Part shown: one piece after another, positions 20,502 through 30,850 of the stretch | How positions within the stretch are numbered: the first letter of the stretch is position 1 | Layout: every line of letters begins with the position of its first letter | Origin: Undaria pinnatifida | Taxonomy: Eukaryota > Sar > Phaeophyceae > Laminariales > Alariaceae | Length of the DNA: 64,000 nt | Reading direction: 5' to 3' | NCBI GenBank assembly: GCA_012845835.1 | Contig: JABAKD010000017.1 | Span: forward strand, 7,711,600-7,775,599 | Notes under the pieces: generated by a model | What the model saw: the letters and a program-made list of their open reading frames with translations, nothing else | Told to the model about the DNA's origin: nothing | Databases searched by the model: none | Made by a program: the position numbers and the translations under genes

Positions 20502-22058
20502 GTGAAAACAATGCGTAATATGTACGCCAATAGAGCTATGCGAAACGGGCCTTTGCGAAAAGCGAAAGGGCGTGAATCTGCTATGGTAGTCACGTCAACA
20601 CCCTCAGAAGTCGTGACCTGTTCACACTGCAAAAAGCGAGGCCATCGATTCCAAAATTGCTTTAAACGCAAGGGAAAGATGTCGGGGAAGAAACCTCCCC
20701 CGACACCTCGAAATATTTTGTATTGTAGCCTGCATAGTACCGATCGCCACGATAATAGCGGCTGTCGGTCTCAAATGCGGGACGACAATATAACCCGTCG
20801 CCCTCGTCCTGGTCAACAAAATGGCCGGCATATTAACAACCGCAGTGCTCACGCGGACACCGCCGAAATTCCTACTTCAACAACGCATATGGAAGCTCAC
20901 GTCCCAGAGATATACGCTCCATCCACTACAGCGGCTGCGACTACAGCAGCTACTTCTACGTCCTTCGCGACTCCTCCCTGTCCATCCTCACCTCCAGCTG
21001 GTATAGGATATTCTTTCGTCGCCGCACCTCCGATCAACACCGCCGCGCAGCCCGTCGACTTCTCCATGACTGCGGACAGCGGAGCATCTAGCCACTTCAT
21101 CGACAATCAGCTTCTACCGGGCATCGAACGTATAATGAACCACTACGTACAGCTGGGCCCTCCTGTAACAATAAACGTAACGGGAAACCATCGCCATTAT
21201 GGCGTTGGTCAAGGGTTTTTGGTCGTTCAAGTGTCGGACCTCATAGGCTCCAAGCACTCTGTGCAGCTTCCTGTTACGGTCGTACCAGGGCTAGGCAGGC
21301 ACCTATTTTCGGGGGGATCAGCTGCTGCGAGAGGGGTAACTATGATCATCGCCACGAAGTCGTATCTGGACATGGGTGCATTTGCTATACCCCTACGGAA
21401 AGACAGCCACTGCTCTTCTCTGCATCATCTCGACCTCACGACTGGTTCTACCAGCCAAACACCTGAGACAGCGTTTCCCACCATTTCTAGCAAGCATCTT
21501 AAACCGGGAACCGTCCTCGCTGTTCAAGCTTCAACTGCTCTTGAAGCTACTTCCCCGCCTAAAACCGTTTCAGCCAACATCTGGCACAGGAGGTTGGGTC
21601 ATCCCAAGCAGGTGATGGCCGCGATGAAAAATATCCCAGAGTGTGGGGTAAATGTTTCAGACACTTTATCGGCGTGTGATACGTGCAATATCATTAAGAG
21701 CACTCAACAGGAACACCGTAAGACATGGCGGCCTAACCTTTCCAGCGAACATATAAAACTGCTGAGTACTGACCTGCTAGGATACGCCTACATGGCAAAA
21801 TATACCGACCATCACAGCAGGAAAAAAAGAGGTTCCTTCGTCGAAGACCCGCCTTCCGCTCTACCAACAACAGACTCGGCCATTTCTCAAGTAAGATCTT
21901 GTCAGCTGGCCCCACATCGACAAGGATCTCCGAACCAGCAGTTCGATACCGTTTCGCAGTACACCAGCAGGGCTTTCAGAATGGACAAAACAAACTGTAC
22001 GGTATCTATTTCGGTACCCATCACCTACGCGCAACCTATGGCCTCACAAGAGGAGTAA
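20502..22058 (+). pseudogene. gag-pol: Copia gag knuckle, protease and integrase N-terminal part
   Basis: A 518-codon open frame. Residues 40-53 form a CCHC zinc knuckle (C40, C43, H48, C53; spacing 2-4-4) that would bind RNA. Residues 190-198 (TADSGASSH) hold the aspartic-protease active-site D192-S-G. Residues 361-395 form the integrase zinc-binding domain: WHRRLGHP with H362 and H367, then C392 and C395 in ACDTC. STDLLG at about residue 425 fits the start of the integrase core with its first catalytic aspartate. After about residue 440 similarity fades; a QYTSRAF segment near residue 486 recalls the second core motif. Stop at 22056-22058. The first in-frame ATG is at 20511. No full integrase, reverse transcriptase or RNase H follows. 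Confidence 0.85.
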
Positions 22059-22120
22059 TGCAAACCTTCAGCGACCTTTGCTCGAAGATCAACGACTTCA
22101 GCACGGAGAACTTCTTCTAA
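21960..22120 (+). pseudogene. Integrase core remnant in a shifted frame
   Basis: In the frame one step away from the main copia frame, RGVMQTFSDLCSKINDFSTE followed by NFF resembles the integrase segment just after the catalytic glutamate (typically a short ER.N.TL..L.RSML...LP..FW pattern). It overlaps the end of the 20502-22058 frame. This suggests a frameshift at about 21970-22030 rather than a true stop. Similarity is judged by eye only. Confidence 0.4.
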
Positions 22121-23815
22121 GCTCCAACACCTTGAAGTCGCAACTACAGTTCCGGCTCGCAAGGCCGCCTTTGACCATCGCGACGGCCTTGTAACTTTTT
22201 TCAGGCAACCTCCATGATCGCAAAAACCATTGCTTCATGGACTTCCATACAGGATTGCGGCGTTTCATAAGTGGGAAAAAACTAAGCCCGTTTTTTATTT
22301 CTGCCGTGTACGGTGTACGACCGGATTCTACCGTGTGCTGTACGACTTTTCAATCAACGACAAACCGCGATATACCGTGGACGGACAAGCGCGTTACACA
22401 CAACCGAATAGGCATTGTGTCGACAAACGATTGCCCTATTATAATTCAACTACAAGACTGCAATGGCCCGGGGAAGAACAAGGCCGACCTACACATCGCA
22501 TCACAACTTTTCTCCCCGTCTCTGTCCAAGCGCTCCTTCAGACTTCCTTCACCTTATATGCAAATGAGCTCCATCAACAGCTACCCTAACGGCACTTCCG
22601 TCAACAATCGGGACAGGCGATGAAATTGTGGGTACATTTGAAATTGCTACTTAAGTAGAGAATATTACTTAGTGCAGAAGTTCTTTGTAAACAATAAAGT
22701 TACAACTGCTCCCCAGTTACGTATTAGTAAGGGTGGAACTATGGGTCGTATGAACTTAAGCCAATGACCGTACAGCAATAAGCAATCTTCTACCGGAAAA
22801 TGCGTACGAGTATATATTCCAGCATTAAGGAGTAAAGGCTCACAAAGACTGTCCATCATATGATCTTCAGCGTACGATTAGTATCAGACAGTTTATCGTT
22901 ATATGCATATCCTAGGATCATACTGAATTGGCGTGGTTAACTTACGGCAGTGACCTTTGTTTGTTTTTTTCTTTTCGCGATATCGCTCGATGATGGACTA
23001 TGAGTACACCCATCATAGTTTATTACAGCACTATCAGTACTCGTACTTCTACCTGCTTCTCAATTTTTTGTTTTTGCGGAAGTACGAAAGTACGTTAAAC
23101 AAACAAGTGAATAGTGAGAATGTTATTTTTTGTTGTGATGAACACTTGTCCACAATTCTCTTAATTTGGCTTTAGTATTGTTGTTCTATGTTGGTACAAT
23201 TCAGAAGGCGTGTCTAAAACCCAGTAGACGAATCCTTGTGTTTTGTCTTCTAGGGCATTTATCGCTGGTAATTACACCAAGCGCGGTTTTCATACGCACC
23301 TTTCTTTGAAAGGTTACATTTAATTTATTTATTCATATATTTATTTGTTAATGTGTGAATAACATGGATACATCCATATTGCCGCGGTTGATACACCGGA
23401 CTGAATATGAGACCCATTTTTTTTATTCTTTTACGAATTGGTTTATGTTTGAGGCTTCTCTAGCAATCTGACTTCGCATTATGGGGGCGTGTTGAGAGTA
23501 TGAACCTTGGATTCAAATCTAAGTTAAAGCACAATATATCCGCACGAAAAAAATATGCAGTTGAATCTTACGTTGAATCTTACGTTGAATCTTCGGTGGA
23601 ACCTAGATGTAAACGTAGATTTGAGTAAGTTAAGGTTGTCCCGTTGTCCCGGTTTTCTACCGGACTACGGGCATTGTTCCGTGATGACCAAGTGGTGATG
23701 CAATCTACCATGACCACTCTCCCAACTCTCCCTTCACTCTCTGCTTTGTCTTCTTCTTCTTCTTCTCTCTGGCCTCAAGCGCCCTTTCCAAACTATCAAT
23801 TTTTCTTTCTTGTTA
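22121..23815. other. Copia 3' region without recognisable reverse transcriptase
   Basis: About 1.7 kb, too short for a full copia reverse transcriptase and RNase H, and no such motif is seen in any frame. A 12-bp tandem repeat (TTGAATCTTACG, three copies) lies at 23561-23596, and a TCT run at about 23753-23766. The sequence becomes AT-rich and may contain unrelated insertions. Confidence 0.5.
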
Positions 23816-23911
23816 CAAGTCATCTTAACAGACACTTCGGTGCCACCTCTGCATCTGTTCGGATAGAAGACAGGGCCTCCACACAACCATTGTGTTCACC
23901 GGCTATTCAGA
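23816..23911 (+). repeat. Right LTR remnant of the copia element
   Basis: Matches 19211-19306 with few changes over about 95 bp and ends in the same TATTCA. Beyond it the two flanks differ completely, which places the element's right boundary at about 23911. Confidence 0.7.
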
Positions 23912-24129
23912 ACTGAACTACACAAATGGCTTGCAGTGGGCCTTATTAATAGTGTTGTTTTGTGAAGGGAGGGATTACGAGGTGAGTGAGAGGGATGTGC
24001 GTTTTTCCCTTATTTTTTATTTGGTCTTGATTGTTTTTGATCCTTCTGCATTTGTTTCGGGATGTGTTTCTTGATGTTTTTTGTAGGGCGGGTTGGGACG
24101 CAATGAGTGCGGATTTTGGATTGAATTAC

Positions 24130-24445
24130 AGGTTGACAGAGAATCAATTTTGAACCGTGGGTTCGAGGCCCACCGACTCGGTTTTTTTTACGGGGTAGGA
24201 TTTTTCATGTCAAGGTGACAGCGTACTAATTTGAAAACATGGGTTCGAGGCTCAACCACTCCCGGGTGGGATTTCTTTCGTGTTTTTTATAAGTTGACAG
24301 CGTATCAAGTTTGAATGGTGGGTTCGAGGCTCACCGACTCCCGTTCTTTTTATTTTTTTTCTATTTTTTAGGGGTTGGCTTTCTTATGTTAGGGTGACAG
24401 CGTATTAATTCAGAACCATGGGTTCGACACTCACCGACTCCCGTT
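24130..24445 (+). repeat. Family E: tandem array of tRNA B-box-like units
   Basis: Four units, about 80-100 bp apart, each carry TGACAG, a TATCAATTT-like stretch, GTGGGTTCGAGGCTCACC or a close variant, GACTCCCG and a T-rich tail. GGTTCGA(N2)CC is the internal B-box of tRNA-derived promoters, and the paired GTGGG/CCCAC could form a T-arm-like stem. No A-box or full cloverleaf is visible. It may be a tRNA-derived SINE remnant amplified in tandem. Confidence 0.6.
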
Positions 24446-24824
24446 GTTTTTTTTGTTTTTGTTTATTTTCTGTTTTTTGTATTTCTATTATTTTTTCTTC
24501 TATTTTTCCCTTTTTTTTTCTTTTTTTTTTTCTTTAATGTATTTGTTTTGTTTATGTTTTAGGGCGGGACCTGTACGTGTAAAATTTTGTGGTGACAGTA
24601 TATTTTATTTCATTCATTTATTCATATTATTAATTTATGTTTTTTTTTTTTTTTTTTTTTTCCTTTTTTTTTTTTCTTCTTCAATGTAATTGTTTTGTTT
24701 ATGTTTTAGGGCGGGACTTGTACATGTAAAATGTTATGGTGACAGTATAGTTTATTTTATTCATTTATTTATATTAATTTATTACATTTTATTATATATA
24801 TATTTTTATGGTAGAACTTTTACA
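24446..24824. repeat. T-rich tract with two further degenerate family E units
   Basis: AGGGCGGGAC-TGTAC-TGTAAAAT, then GGTGACAGTATA, occurs twice (about 24560-24605 and 24707-24750) between long T runs. These are the non-B-box half of the family E unit. Confidence 0.55.
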
Positions 24825-25310
24825 TGATATGTACTATATTAGGCCACTACTACGGTCTTCATGCTCTCGATTTATACCAAAACCCGCCACTAGAGTGAAA
24901 AATAAAACAAAACAATAAAAATGAAAAACCACCCCCAGGTAGAGAAAACTTACTTACGCACTTGACCACAAGTACCAAGAACCCTGACCAAGCCATGCAT
25001 CCGCAAACCATCCACCATGCATACGTATCGTAGAGCAATATAATAGTAGAAACTACAGAGATAGATACATACTTGAAGTACAATAGATATGATGTTAGAT
25101 TACTTCAAAATTCTCCACCTAAAGTAAAAATACTAACACCAATGATTGTAGTGCAGAAAAACATTTGTTTATAGAAGCATATGGGACCCCTCTCATTGAA
25201 AAGTTTTACCCACATAGTATAGTGTATTACAAGTACCAGCAAGCACCTTCAAAGTATGAGTACTGGCCTGAAATTCGTTGAGCTCACACCTGACGTCCTG
25301 AATATATATA
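24825..25310 (+). mobile_element. Family B repeat, longest copy
   Basis: Aligned modules shared with 15610-15968 include ACCAAAACCCGCCACTA, ACCCTGACCAAGCCAT, CCGCAAACCATC, AAAGTAAAAATACTAACACC and TTTACCCACATAGTATA. The right end contains GAGTACTGGCCTGAAATTCG and TTGAGCTCACACCTGACG, the diverged family terminus, and runs into TA-rich sequence. Confidence 0.7.
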
Positions 25311-25354
25311 CATATTATAAAAATATAAATATATATTACAAAAAAAAAAAAAAT

Positions 25355-25400
25355 GACAGCACATATCAATTTGGAACCGTGGGTTCGTGTCCTACAGATT
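25355..25400 (+). repeat. Single family E unit
   Basis: TGACAGCACATATCAATTTG, then GAACCGTGGGTTCGTGTCC. It is the same order as in the array at 24130-24445, with a T-rich tail, and sits between family B and family A copies. Confidence 0.6.
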
Positions 25401-25427
25401 TTTTATTATTATCAATATATATATATA

Positions 25428-25811
25428 CCCCCTCCCCCCCCCCCCCCTCCAAACCCGCTCGCTTTTGATCAAAACCAGGCCACCACGTCCTTCAAAACTC
25501 CGCCCACCCCCCTCACCGGTTATTCGACTTGCAAGATTCACTTGATAGAGGGATACATTTCCCTCCACAGCTGTCAGATTTTGTCTCCCTCAGAAACGGG
25601 TTATATAGTTTCCGCGCACAGACTGACTAAAATCATCCTGTTGACCCTGATAGCTACACTGTAGTTGTAAGGGGAGTCGCCGACCTATATCCTTAAGGAG
25701 GACACACAACTCGTAATGCGCGCGATCGGAGTATCACACACAGCTTGCAAAGATGAGTTTCGACGAAATCTTCGATCTCACAGCTGGAGTGTATTTTCAT
25801 TTTTTATAATA
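25428..25811 (-). mobile_element. Family A right end only
   Basis: Poly-C, then GCTCGCTTTTGATCAAAACC, CGGTTATTCGACTTGC, CAGCTGTCAGATTTTGTC, GTTGACCCTGATAGCTACAC and the complete outward terminus ending AGCTGGAGTGTATTTTCAT. No left partner is seen before 25428. It ends in a palindromic TA stretch that it shares with the next copy. Confidence 0.8.
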
Positions 25812-25917
25812 TATATATATTATAAAAAATGAAAATACACTCCAGCTGTGAGATCGAAGATTTCGTCGAAACTCATCTTTGCAAGCTGTGTGTGATACTC
25901 CGATCGCGCGCATTATA
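25812..25917 (+). mobile_element. Family A terminus, 104-bp fragment
   Basis: Starts from TATAATATATATATATTATA and covers the first about 90 bp of the family A terminus to GATCGCGCGCATTA. It is then cut off by ATATATATTATAAAAAATG, where the next complete copy begins. The fragment and the next start are offset by 104 bp, as a tandem duplication would give. Confidence 0.8.
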
Positions 25918-26609
25918 TATATATTATAAAAAATGAAAATACACTCCAGCTGTGAGATCGAAGATTTCGTCGAAACTCATCTTTGCAAGCTGTGTGTGAT
26001 ACTCCGATCGCGCGCATTACGAGTTGTGTGTCCTCCTTAAGGATATAGGTCGGCGACTCCCCTTACAACTACAGTGTAGCTATCAGGGTCAACAGGATGA
26101 TTTTAGTCAGTCTGTGCGCGGAAACTATAAAACCCGTTTCTGAGGGGGACAAAATCTGACAGCTGTGAAGGGAAAGGGGGGGGCTGGTTTTGATCAAAAG
26201 CGAGCGGGTTTGGAGGGGGGCGCGGGGGGGGGGGGGGGGGAAGGGGCAATAAGTGCATGTAAGCTATAAATTCTTTCGAGGGGATAAATCTGACGGTTTT
26301 GGCACCAGTATATTATTGGGGGCGGGGGGGGGCGGGGGGGGGGGGGGGGGGTTGGGGCGGGGGGGGGGGGAGGGGGCAGCTCGATATGTGCCTGGAAACT
26401 ATACATTATTTCGAGGGGATAAATGTGACATTTTTGGAAATAATACATCAGTTTATCGTGTATATCCTGGGGTAAGTCGTACAATCAGTGAGTAAAGAGA
26501 GGGTGGAGTGTTCGAGGGGGTGGGGTTGGGATGAGTTGGGGGGGGAGGGTGGGGGGTGGAGGCGGGGGTGGGGGGTGGGGGGGGGTGGGGGGGGGGGAAG
26601 GGCTTTAGG

Positions 26610-27300
26610 TGAGGGGTTTGTTATACGTGTAATGCTAGGTCTAGGCGAAGGTGCGGGTGATGGGGAAGAAGGGGGCGTTCGAGGCGGGGGGGGGAGCGGG
26701 AAACAGCGGCATGGATGGCTCTCGAAAGATAATGAGGTGATATCCTGTGCGTGAAGTGTTTGTTAATGTGGCGGATTTCGATATTTGGTGGGGCGTTTGA
26801 GTAAGGGAGAGCAAGAGGGGGGGGGGGGGGTGATTTTTTAGGAGGTTTAGGTCACAAATAATATTCAAATACACTTCGGCTGTGAGATCAAAGATATGTA
26901 TCAGCTTGTCATACGCGTGGTGCTAGGTCTAGGCGATCGTGCAGGTGGTCGGGAGAGAGGGGGCGTTGGAGGCGGGGGGGGGGGGGGGGGGGGAAACACA
27001 GCGGCATGGATGGCTCTCGAAAGATAATGAGGTGATATCCTGTGCGTGAAGTGTTTATTAATGTGGCGGATTTTGATATTTGGTGGGGCGTTTGAGTAAG
27101 GGAGAGCAAGAGGGGGGGGGGGGATTTTTAGGAGGTTTAGGTCACAAATAATGTTCAAATACACTTCGGCTGTGAGATCAAAGATATGTAGCAGCTTGTT
27201 ATACGCGTGGTGCTAGGTCTAGGCGATCGTGTAGGTGGTCGGAAAAGAGGGGGCGTTGGAGGGGGGGGGGGGGGGGGGGGGCGGAATAATTGAAACCTTC
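26610..27300 (+). repeat. Tandem array of the family A internal unit (about 285 bp, 2-3 copies)
   Basis: Same unit as at 14666-15380. Units start at about 26621, 26906 and 27196 (GTTATACG or TCATACGCGTGGTGCTAGG), each with CAGCGGCATGGATGGCTCTC or a later module replacing it. Poly-G length differs between units, while the modules between the runs are nearly identical. Confidence 0.8.
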
Positions 27301-27494
27301 GTCATGGATGTTCAGAAAGATAATGACGTGGTATCAACTGCGTATAGGTGGTTTATTACTCAGGCCGATTTTGATTGTGAGTGGGGCGTTTGGACAGACT
27401 AGGCGGAAGGGGGGGGGGGGGATCGGGGGACGGAGGGGCGGGGGGGGGGAAGGGTTGGGGTTTGTTATGAAAAAGAGGTCAGTGGAGGGGGAGG

Positions 27495-27526
<32 letters not shown>

Positions 27527-28007
27527 GCGGGACATTCCAATATGTGCGCGGAAACTATAAATTCTCAAAGGGGACAAACCTGACGATTGAAGCAATAAGA
27601 CATCCCTTTATATCATCTGGCTTGTAATGTTTACTATTCTAGAAGGTTTGATGTTAAGTGCAGCATGCAACCCAGTGTTTAAGTGTAGTAAATAACGTGT
27701 TAAATCTTCACAGTTTGTTGTTGTATGATACAGCGATCGAAAGCTAGAATATTTTATAGAATATTTGTAGGTACCATTATTTTCTGACATCGCTAATTAT
27801 AAGAAAGAGATACGTATTGTCAAATGCAACAGGCGAGGTGATGTGGTCATGCACTGTGTTTGTCACCATCATACAGGCACCATTATTATCGACATCGCTA
27901 ATTATACGCACGAGATACGTATTGCCAAATACAGCATGCGAGGTGATGTATGTGGCCATGTGCTGCCTCCGTCATTGAGCATTAGAGGGAGGGATGCGAA
28001 TCGACGC

Positions 28008-28091
28008 TTGGTATACATGTGCTCAATTACGTTACCTCATTAGTCATACTTGGTATACACGCGCTCAATCACGTTACCTCGTTAGTAATAC
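28008..28091 (+). repeat. 42-bp tandem pair in the centre of family A element 2
   Basis: Two adjacent units, TTGGTATACA-G-GCTCAAT followed by ACGTTACCTC-TTAGT-ATAC, differ at a handful of positions. A related single unit occurs at about 56148-56190 in family A element 3. Confidence 0.85.
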
Positions 28092-28199
28092 TTCGCTTGG
28101 CATAGGTGGGGAGGCGATCATGCACACGGTATGTACGAAATACCCTACGTAATGGGTTGGTAAGGTTGTTTACCGCAATTTTAACACATCTGCTTGTGC

Positions 28200-28208
28200 T
28201 TATATATA

Positions 28209-28239
<31 letters not shown>
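28200..28239. repeat. (TA)n microsatellite at the centre of family A element 2
   Basis: An almost pure TA run of about 40 bp next to the inner inverted arm. Confidence 0.95.
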
Positions 28240-28558
28240 GTTGCATTACCATCACCTCGCCTGTTGTATTTGGCAATATGCATCTCCTTATAATTAGCGA
28301 GGTCAGAAAATAATGGTATCTACATTATTGTACCTTTCGATTGAAGTATTCTATCTTTCGATCCATGTTAACAAATTATAAAGCTTTTAACACGTTGTTT
28401 ACTACACCTAAGAACTGGGTCGCATACTACATGCAACATCAAACCTTCTAGAAAAATAAACATTACCAGGCGGGTGATATAAAGCGGTGTCTTCTTGCTG
28501 CAACCGTCAGATTCGTCCCCTTCAAGGGTTTATAGTTTCCGCGCACATATTGAAATGC

Positions 28559-28599
<41 letters not shown>

Positions 28600-29803
28600 A
28601 TCCCTCTTGTTTAAACGCACCACCTGAAATCAAAATCTGCCAGAGTAGTAAATACTACCACCCAGCTGATATCATCTCATTATCCATCTGGCCATCCATG
28701 CCATAGCTCCAACTCATCTATCCACCCCCCCTTTTGTTTTCGTTCAAACGCCCGACATACAATCGAGATAGGCCAGAGTAGTAAACACTTATAATTCATT
28801 GATACCACTCATTATCTTTCTAGCCATCCATGACGTAGCTTTCATTCACCCCCCCCCCCCCCCCTCTCCAACGCCCCGTCCTTCCCCACACCCCGCACGA
28901 TCGCCTGGACCCAGCGCCGCGCGTATAGTAGGCCCCTACATATGTGATTAATTCGCGCGATCGGATGATCACACACAATGTTGCGAACATCAGTGTCGAC
29001 TAAATCCTGGATTTAAATATTAAATGTTACCTAAACCTCTTGAAAACCTTTTCCCCCCCTCCCCCCTTCCCGCCTTTTTTTTTTTTTTTCCATCTTTTCC
29101 CTCGCTTTCTCCTGCTTCAACGCCTCACCTACTATCGAAATCCGCCAGAGTAATAAACACTTCCACGCCCTAGATATCGCCTCGTTATCGTTCCAGAGCC
29201 GTCCATGCCGCTGCTGCAATTCCCACCCACCTCCGTCCGCAACGCCCCCTACTTCACCCACCACCCGTACCATCGCCTAGACCTAGCACCACGCGTATAG
29301 CCGACCCCTACATCTTTGCGACCTAAAGCCCTCCCCCCCTGCCCCCGCCCCCCCCCCGCCACATTCCTCCCCCTCCCCCACAAGAAATATTCATAGTTTC
29401 CACGCACAAATAAACCTGCCCCACCCATCCCCTCCCCCCCCTCCCCCCCCTCCCGCCCCCCTTTCGATCAAAATCAGGCCCCCACGTCCTCAACACCTCT
29501 GCCCTCCCCTCACCGGATATTCTTACAGGATTCACTTGATAAACTGATGCATTTCCTTCCACAGCTGTCAGATTTTGTCCCCCTCAGAAACGGGTTTTAT
29601 AGTTTCCGCGCACAGACTGCCTAACATTACTCTGTTGACCCTGATAGCTACACTGTAGTTGCAAGGGGAGTCGCCGACCTATATCCTTAATGAGGACACA
29701 CAACCCGTAATACGCGCGATCGGAGTATCACACACAGCTTGCAAATATGAGTTTCGACAAAATATTCGATCTCACAGCTGGAGTGTATTTTAATGTTTAT
29801 AAT

Positions 29804-29883
29804 ATATATTATTTTTTTGTTTTACTTTTGAGGGGGAGTAGCCGACTTTCATTGTCGAATGCTGTATAAAGAGTAACATATAT
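29804..29883. other. Junction between family A element 2 and family B copy
   Basis: Contains a TATAATATATATTAT palindromic stretch just outside the family A terminus, then GGGGGAGTAGCCGACTTTC. Confidence 0.4.
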
Positions 29884-30210
29884 GATAACTAATAATATTC
29901 TGTATTCGTACTCCTCCCGATAGTAAAGCCGGGGGAGAAAAAACAAAATAAACCGCCTACCATAATGCGATAGAACAGTTTTATAGTGGAAACTACAGTG
30001 TTAAATATATAAAATAGATGTGATGTTACATCTAGCTCAAAATTCCCCACCAAAAAAAAGAAAAAAAACTTACCACTCATCATAGTGGACAAAAAATAGG
30101 ACCCCTCCCAATGAGAAGTCACCCATATAGTATATTACAAATGGCTTGTAAGAGTGAGTATTGACCTAAAATTCGTCGAACTCACGGCTGGCGTCCTTGA
30201 ACTATTTTTT
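29884..30210 (+). mobile_element. Family B repeat adjoining the right end of family A element 2
   Basis: Aligns with 17373-17725 over its whole length (TACTCCTCCCGATA-TAAAGC, GTGGACAAAAAATAGGACCC, AATTCGTCGAACTCACGGCT). The same A-then-B order with near-identical spacing in both places suggests the pair was copied as a unit or that the two insert side by side. Confidence 0.7.
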
Positions 30211-30688
30211 ATAAAATACACCACAGCGTTTGATTCAATTTCAAATACAAGGCGTTTTCGTGTCGACTTGAGAATAAACGACGCGTTATTCTCACACAGA
30301 ATGCTTTCCGGGGTAAGCGGAGTTTCCTCCCCCACCCTTTGTTGCCGATATCGGATGGGTGGGTCTGAAGCATCATCCTCACGAAAGATGACTACGCAGC
30401 AAGCGTTGACAATAGCTTCTCACGAACCAAGAATGATGCATTTGAACAGCCACCGTTCTTGGTTTGAACATCTACTACCCCCGCGAAGAACGAAAAGGAC
30501 TGCATGCCGTCACTATACTCTCTAGAGGCCGACGTAGCAACATTCGTTGCACACATCGCCGCCTCGAAGTCGCCAGATTCCAGGCGGCCAGGACTGCATC
30601 ACTTGAACCGAACATCCGAAGTCAACTACGATGTACGGTACCTCTAACGTTATCCGTTCCGTGCGGCCCCTCTCACCCGCGGTTCTAG
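30211..30688. other. Stretch upstream of the hAT relic with no defined exon
   Basis: Both strands have open frames here (up to about 120 codons on the + strand from 30154), without recognisable motif. If the hAT gene had a 5' exon encoding a BED finger, it should lie here or farther left; none is visible. Confidence 0.35.
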
Positions 30689-30850
30689 CCCCGCGAAGCA
30701 GATCAAGAGGCTCATGGTGGAGCTCTACGCTGCGACTACTCGGTTCTTCACCATAAACCTCCGGAAAGAGATCAGAGCTGCTCTCCTCCCAATGGTCTAC
30801 ATCAACACTGACCTTAGGACTAGCAAAGTCTTTCGGGGACAAGTACATCG
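30689..30850 (+). pseudogene. hAT transposase-like gene, exon 1 of the visible part
   Basis: hAT transposases cut and paste DNA using an RNase-H-like fold. This exon starts after TTCTAG and ends at a consensus donor, ATCG|GTGAGG. It encodes RLMVELYAATTRFFTINLRK and LLPMVYINTDLRTSK, where hAT proteins have a conserved 'D.WTS' (the first catalytic aspartate); here the tryptophan is replaced by arginine. A one-base insertion around AGCAAAGTC shifts the frame before KSFGDKYIG. Joined by splicing, Y-I-G flows into V-R-I-F at 31470, which is the order hAT proteins have. Confidence 0.6.

Larger units (their letters stand above)
18860..23911 (+). mobile_element. Decayed Ty1/copia-type LTR retrotransposon
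   Basis: The + strand carries gag-like sequence (19561-20460), then a CCHC knuckle, an aspartic-protease DSG motif, an integrase HHCC zinc-binding domain and part of the integrase core (20502-22120). Integrase directly after protease is the Ty1/copia order. Flanking similarity (19205-19306 and 23816-23911) marks LTR remnants. Reverse transcriptase and RNase H would follow integrase, but they are not found in 22120-23800, where no YVDD-like motif is visible. Several frame breaks show the element is dead. The left boundary given is approximate. Confidence 0.85.
25918..29803. mobile_element. Family A element 2: best-preserved large inverted-repeat element
   Basis: Left end (25918-26170) and right end (29560-29803) are inverted copies. 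The left arm has poly-G and the right arm poly-C at matching places. Inner arms also pair: 27540-27850 is the inverted counterpart of about 28235-28560, including TGATGTTAAGTGCAGCATGC against GCATACTACATGCAACATCA and GCAACAGGCGAGGTGATG against CATCACCTCGCCTGTTGT. The centre (27850-28235) is single-copy sequence with a 42-bp tandem pair and a TA run. Span about 3.9 kb with no coding potential above background, hence probably non-autonomous. Confidence 0.88.

Noticed and set aside
22230-22623. Possible copia RNase H C-terminus in the 3' region
   Set aside because: GKNKADLHIASQ loosely recalls the region before the RNase H end, but no catalytic motifs and no reverse transcriptase precede it.
24130-24445. 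tRNA genes
   Set aside because: Only a B-box/T-arm-like block is present. There is no acceptor stem, D arm or anticodon arm.
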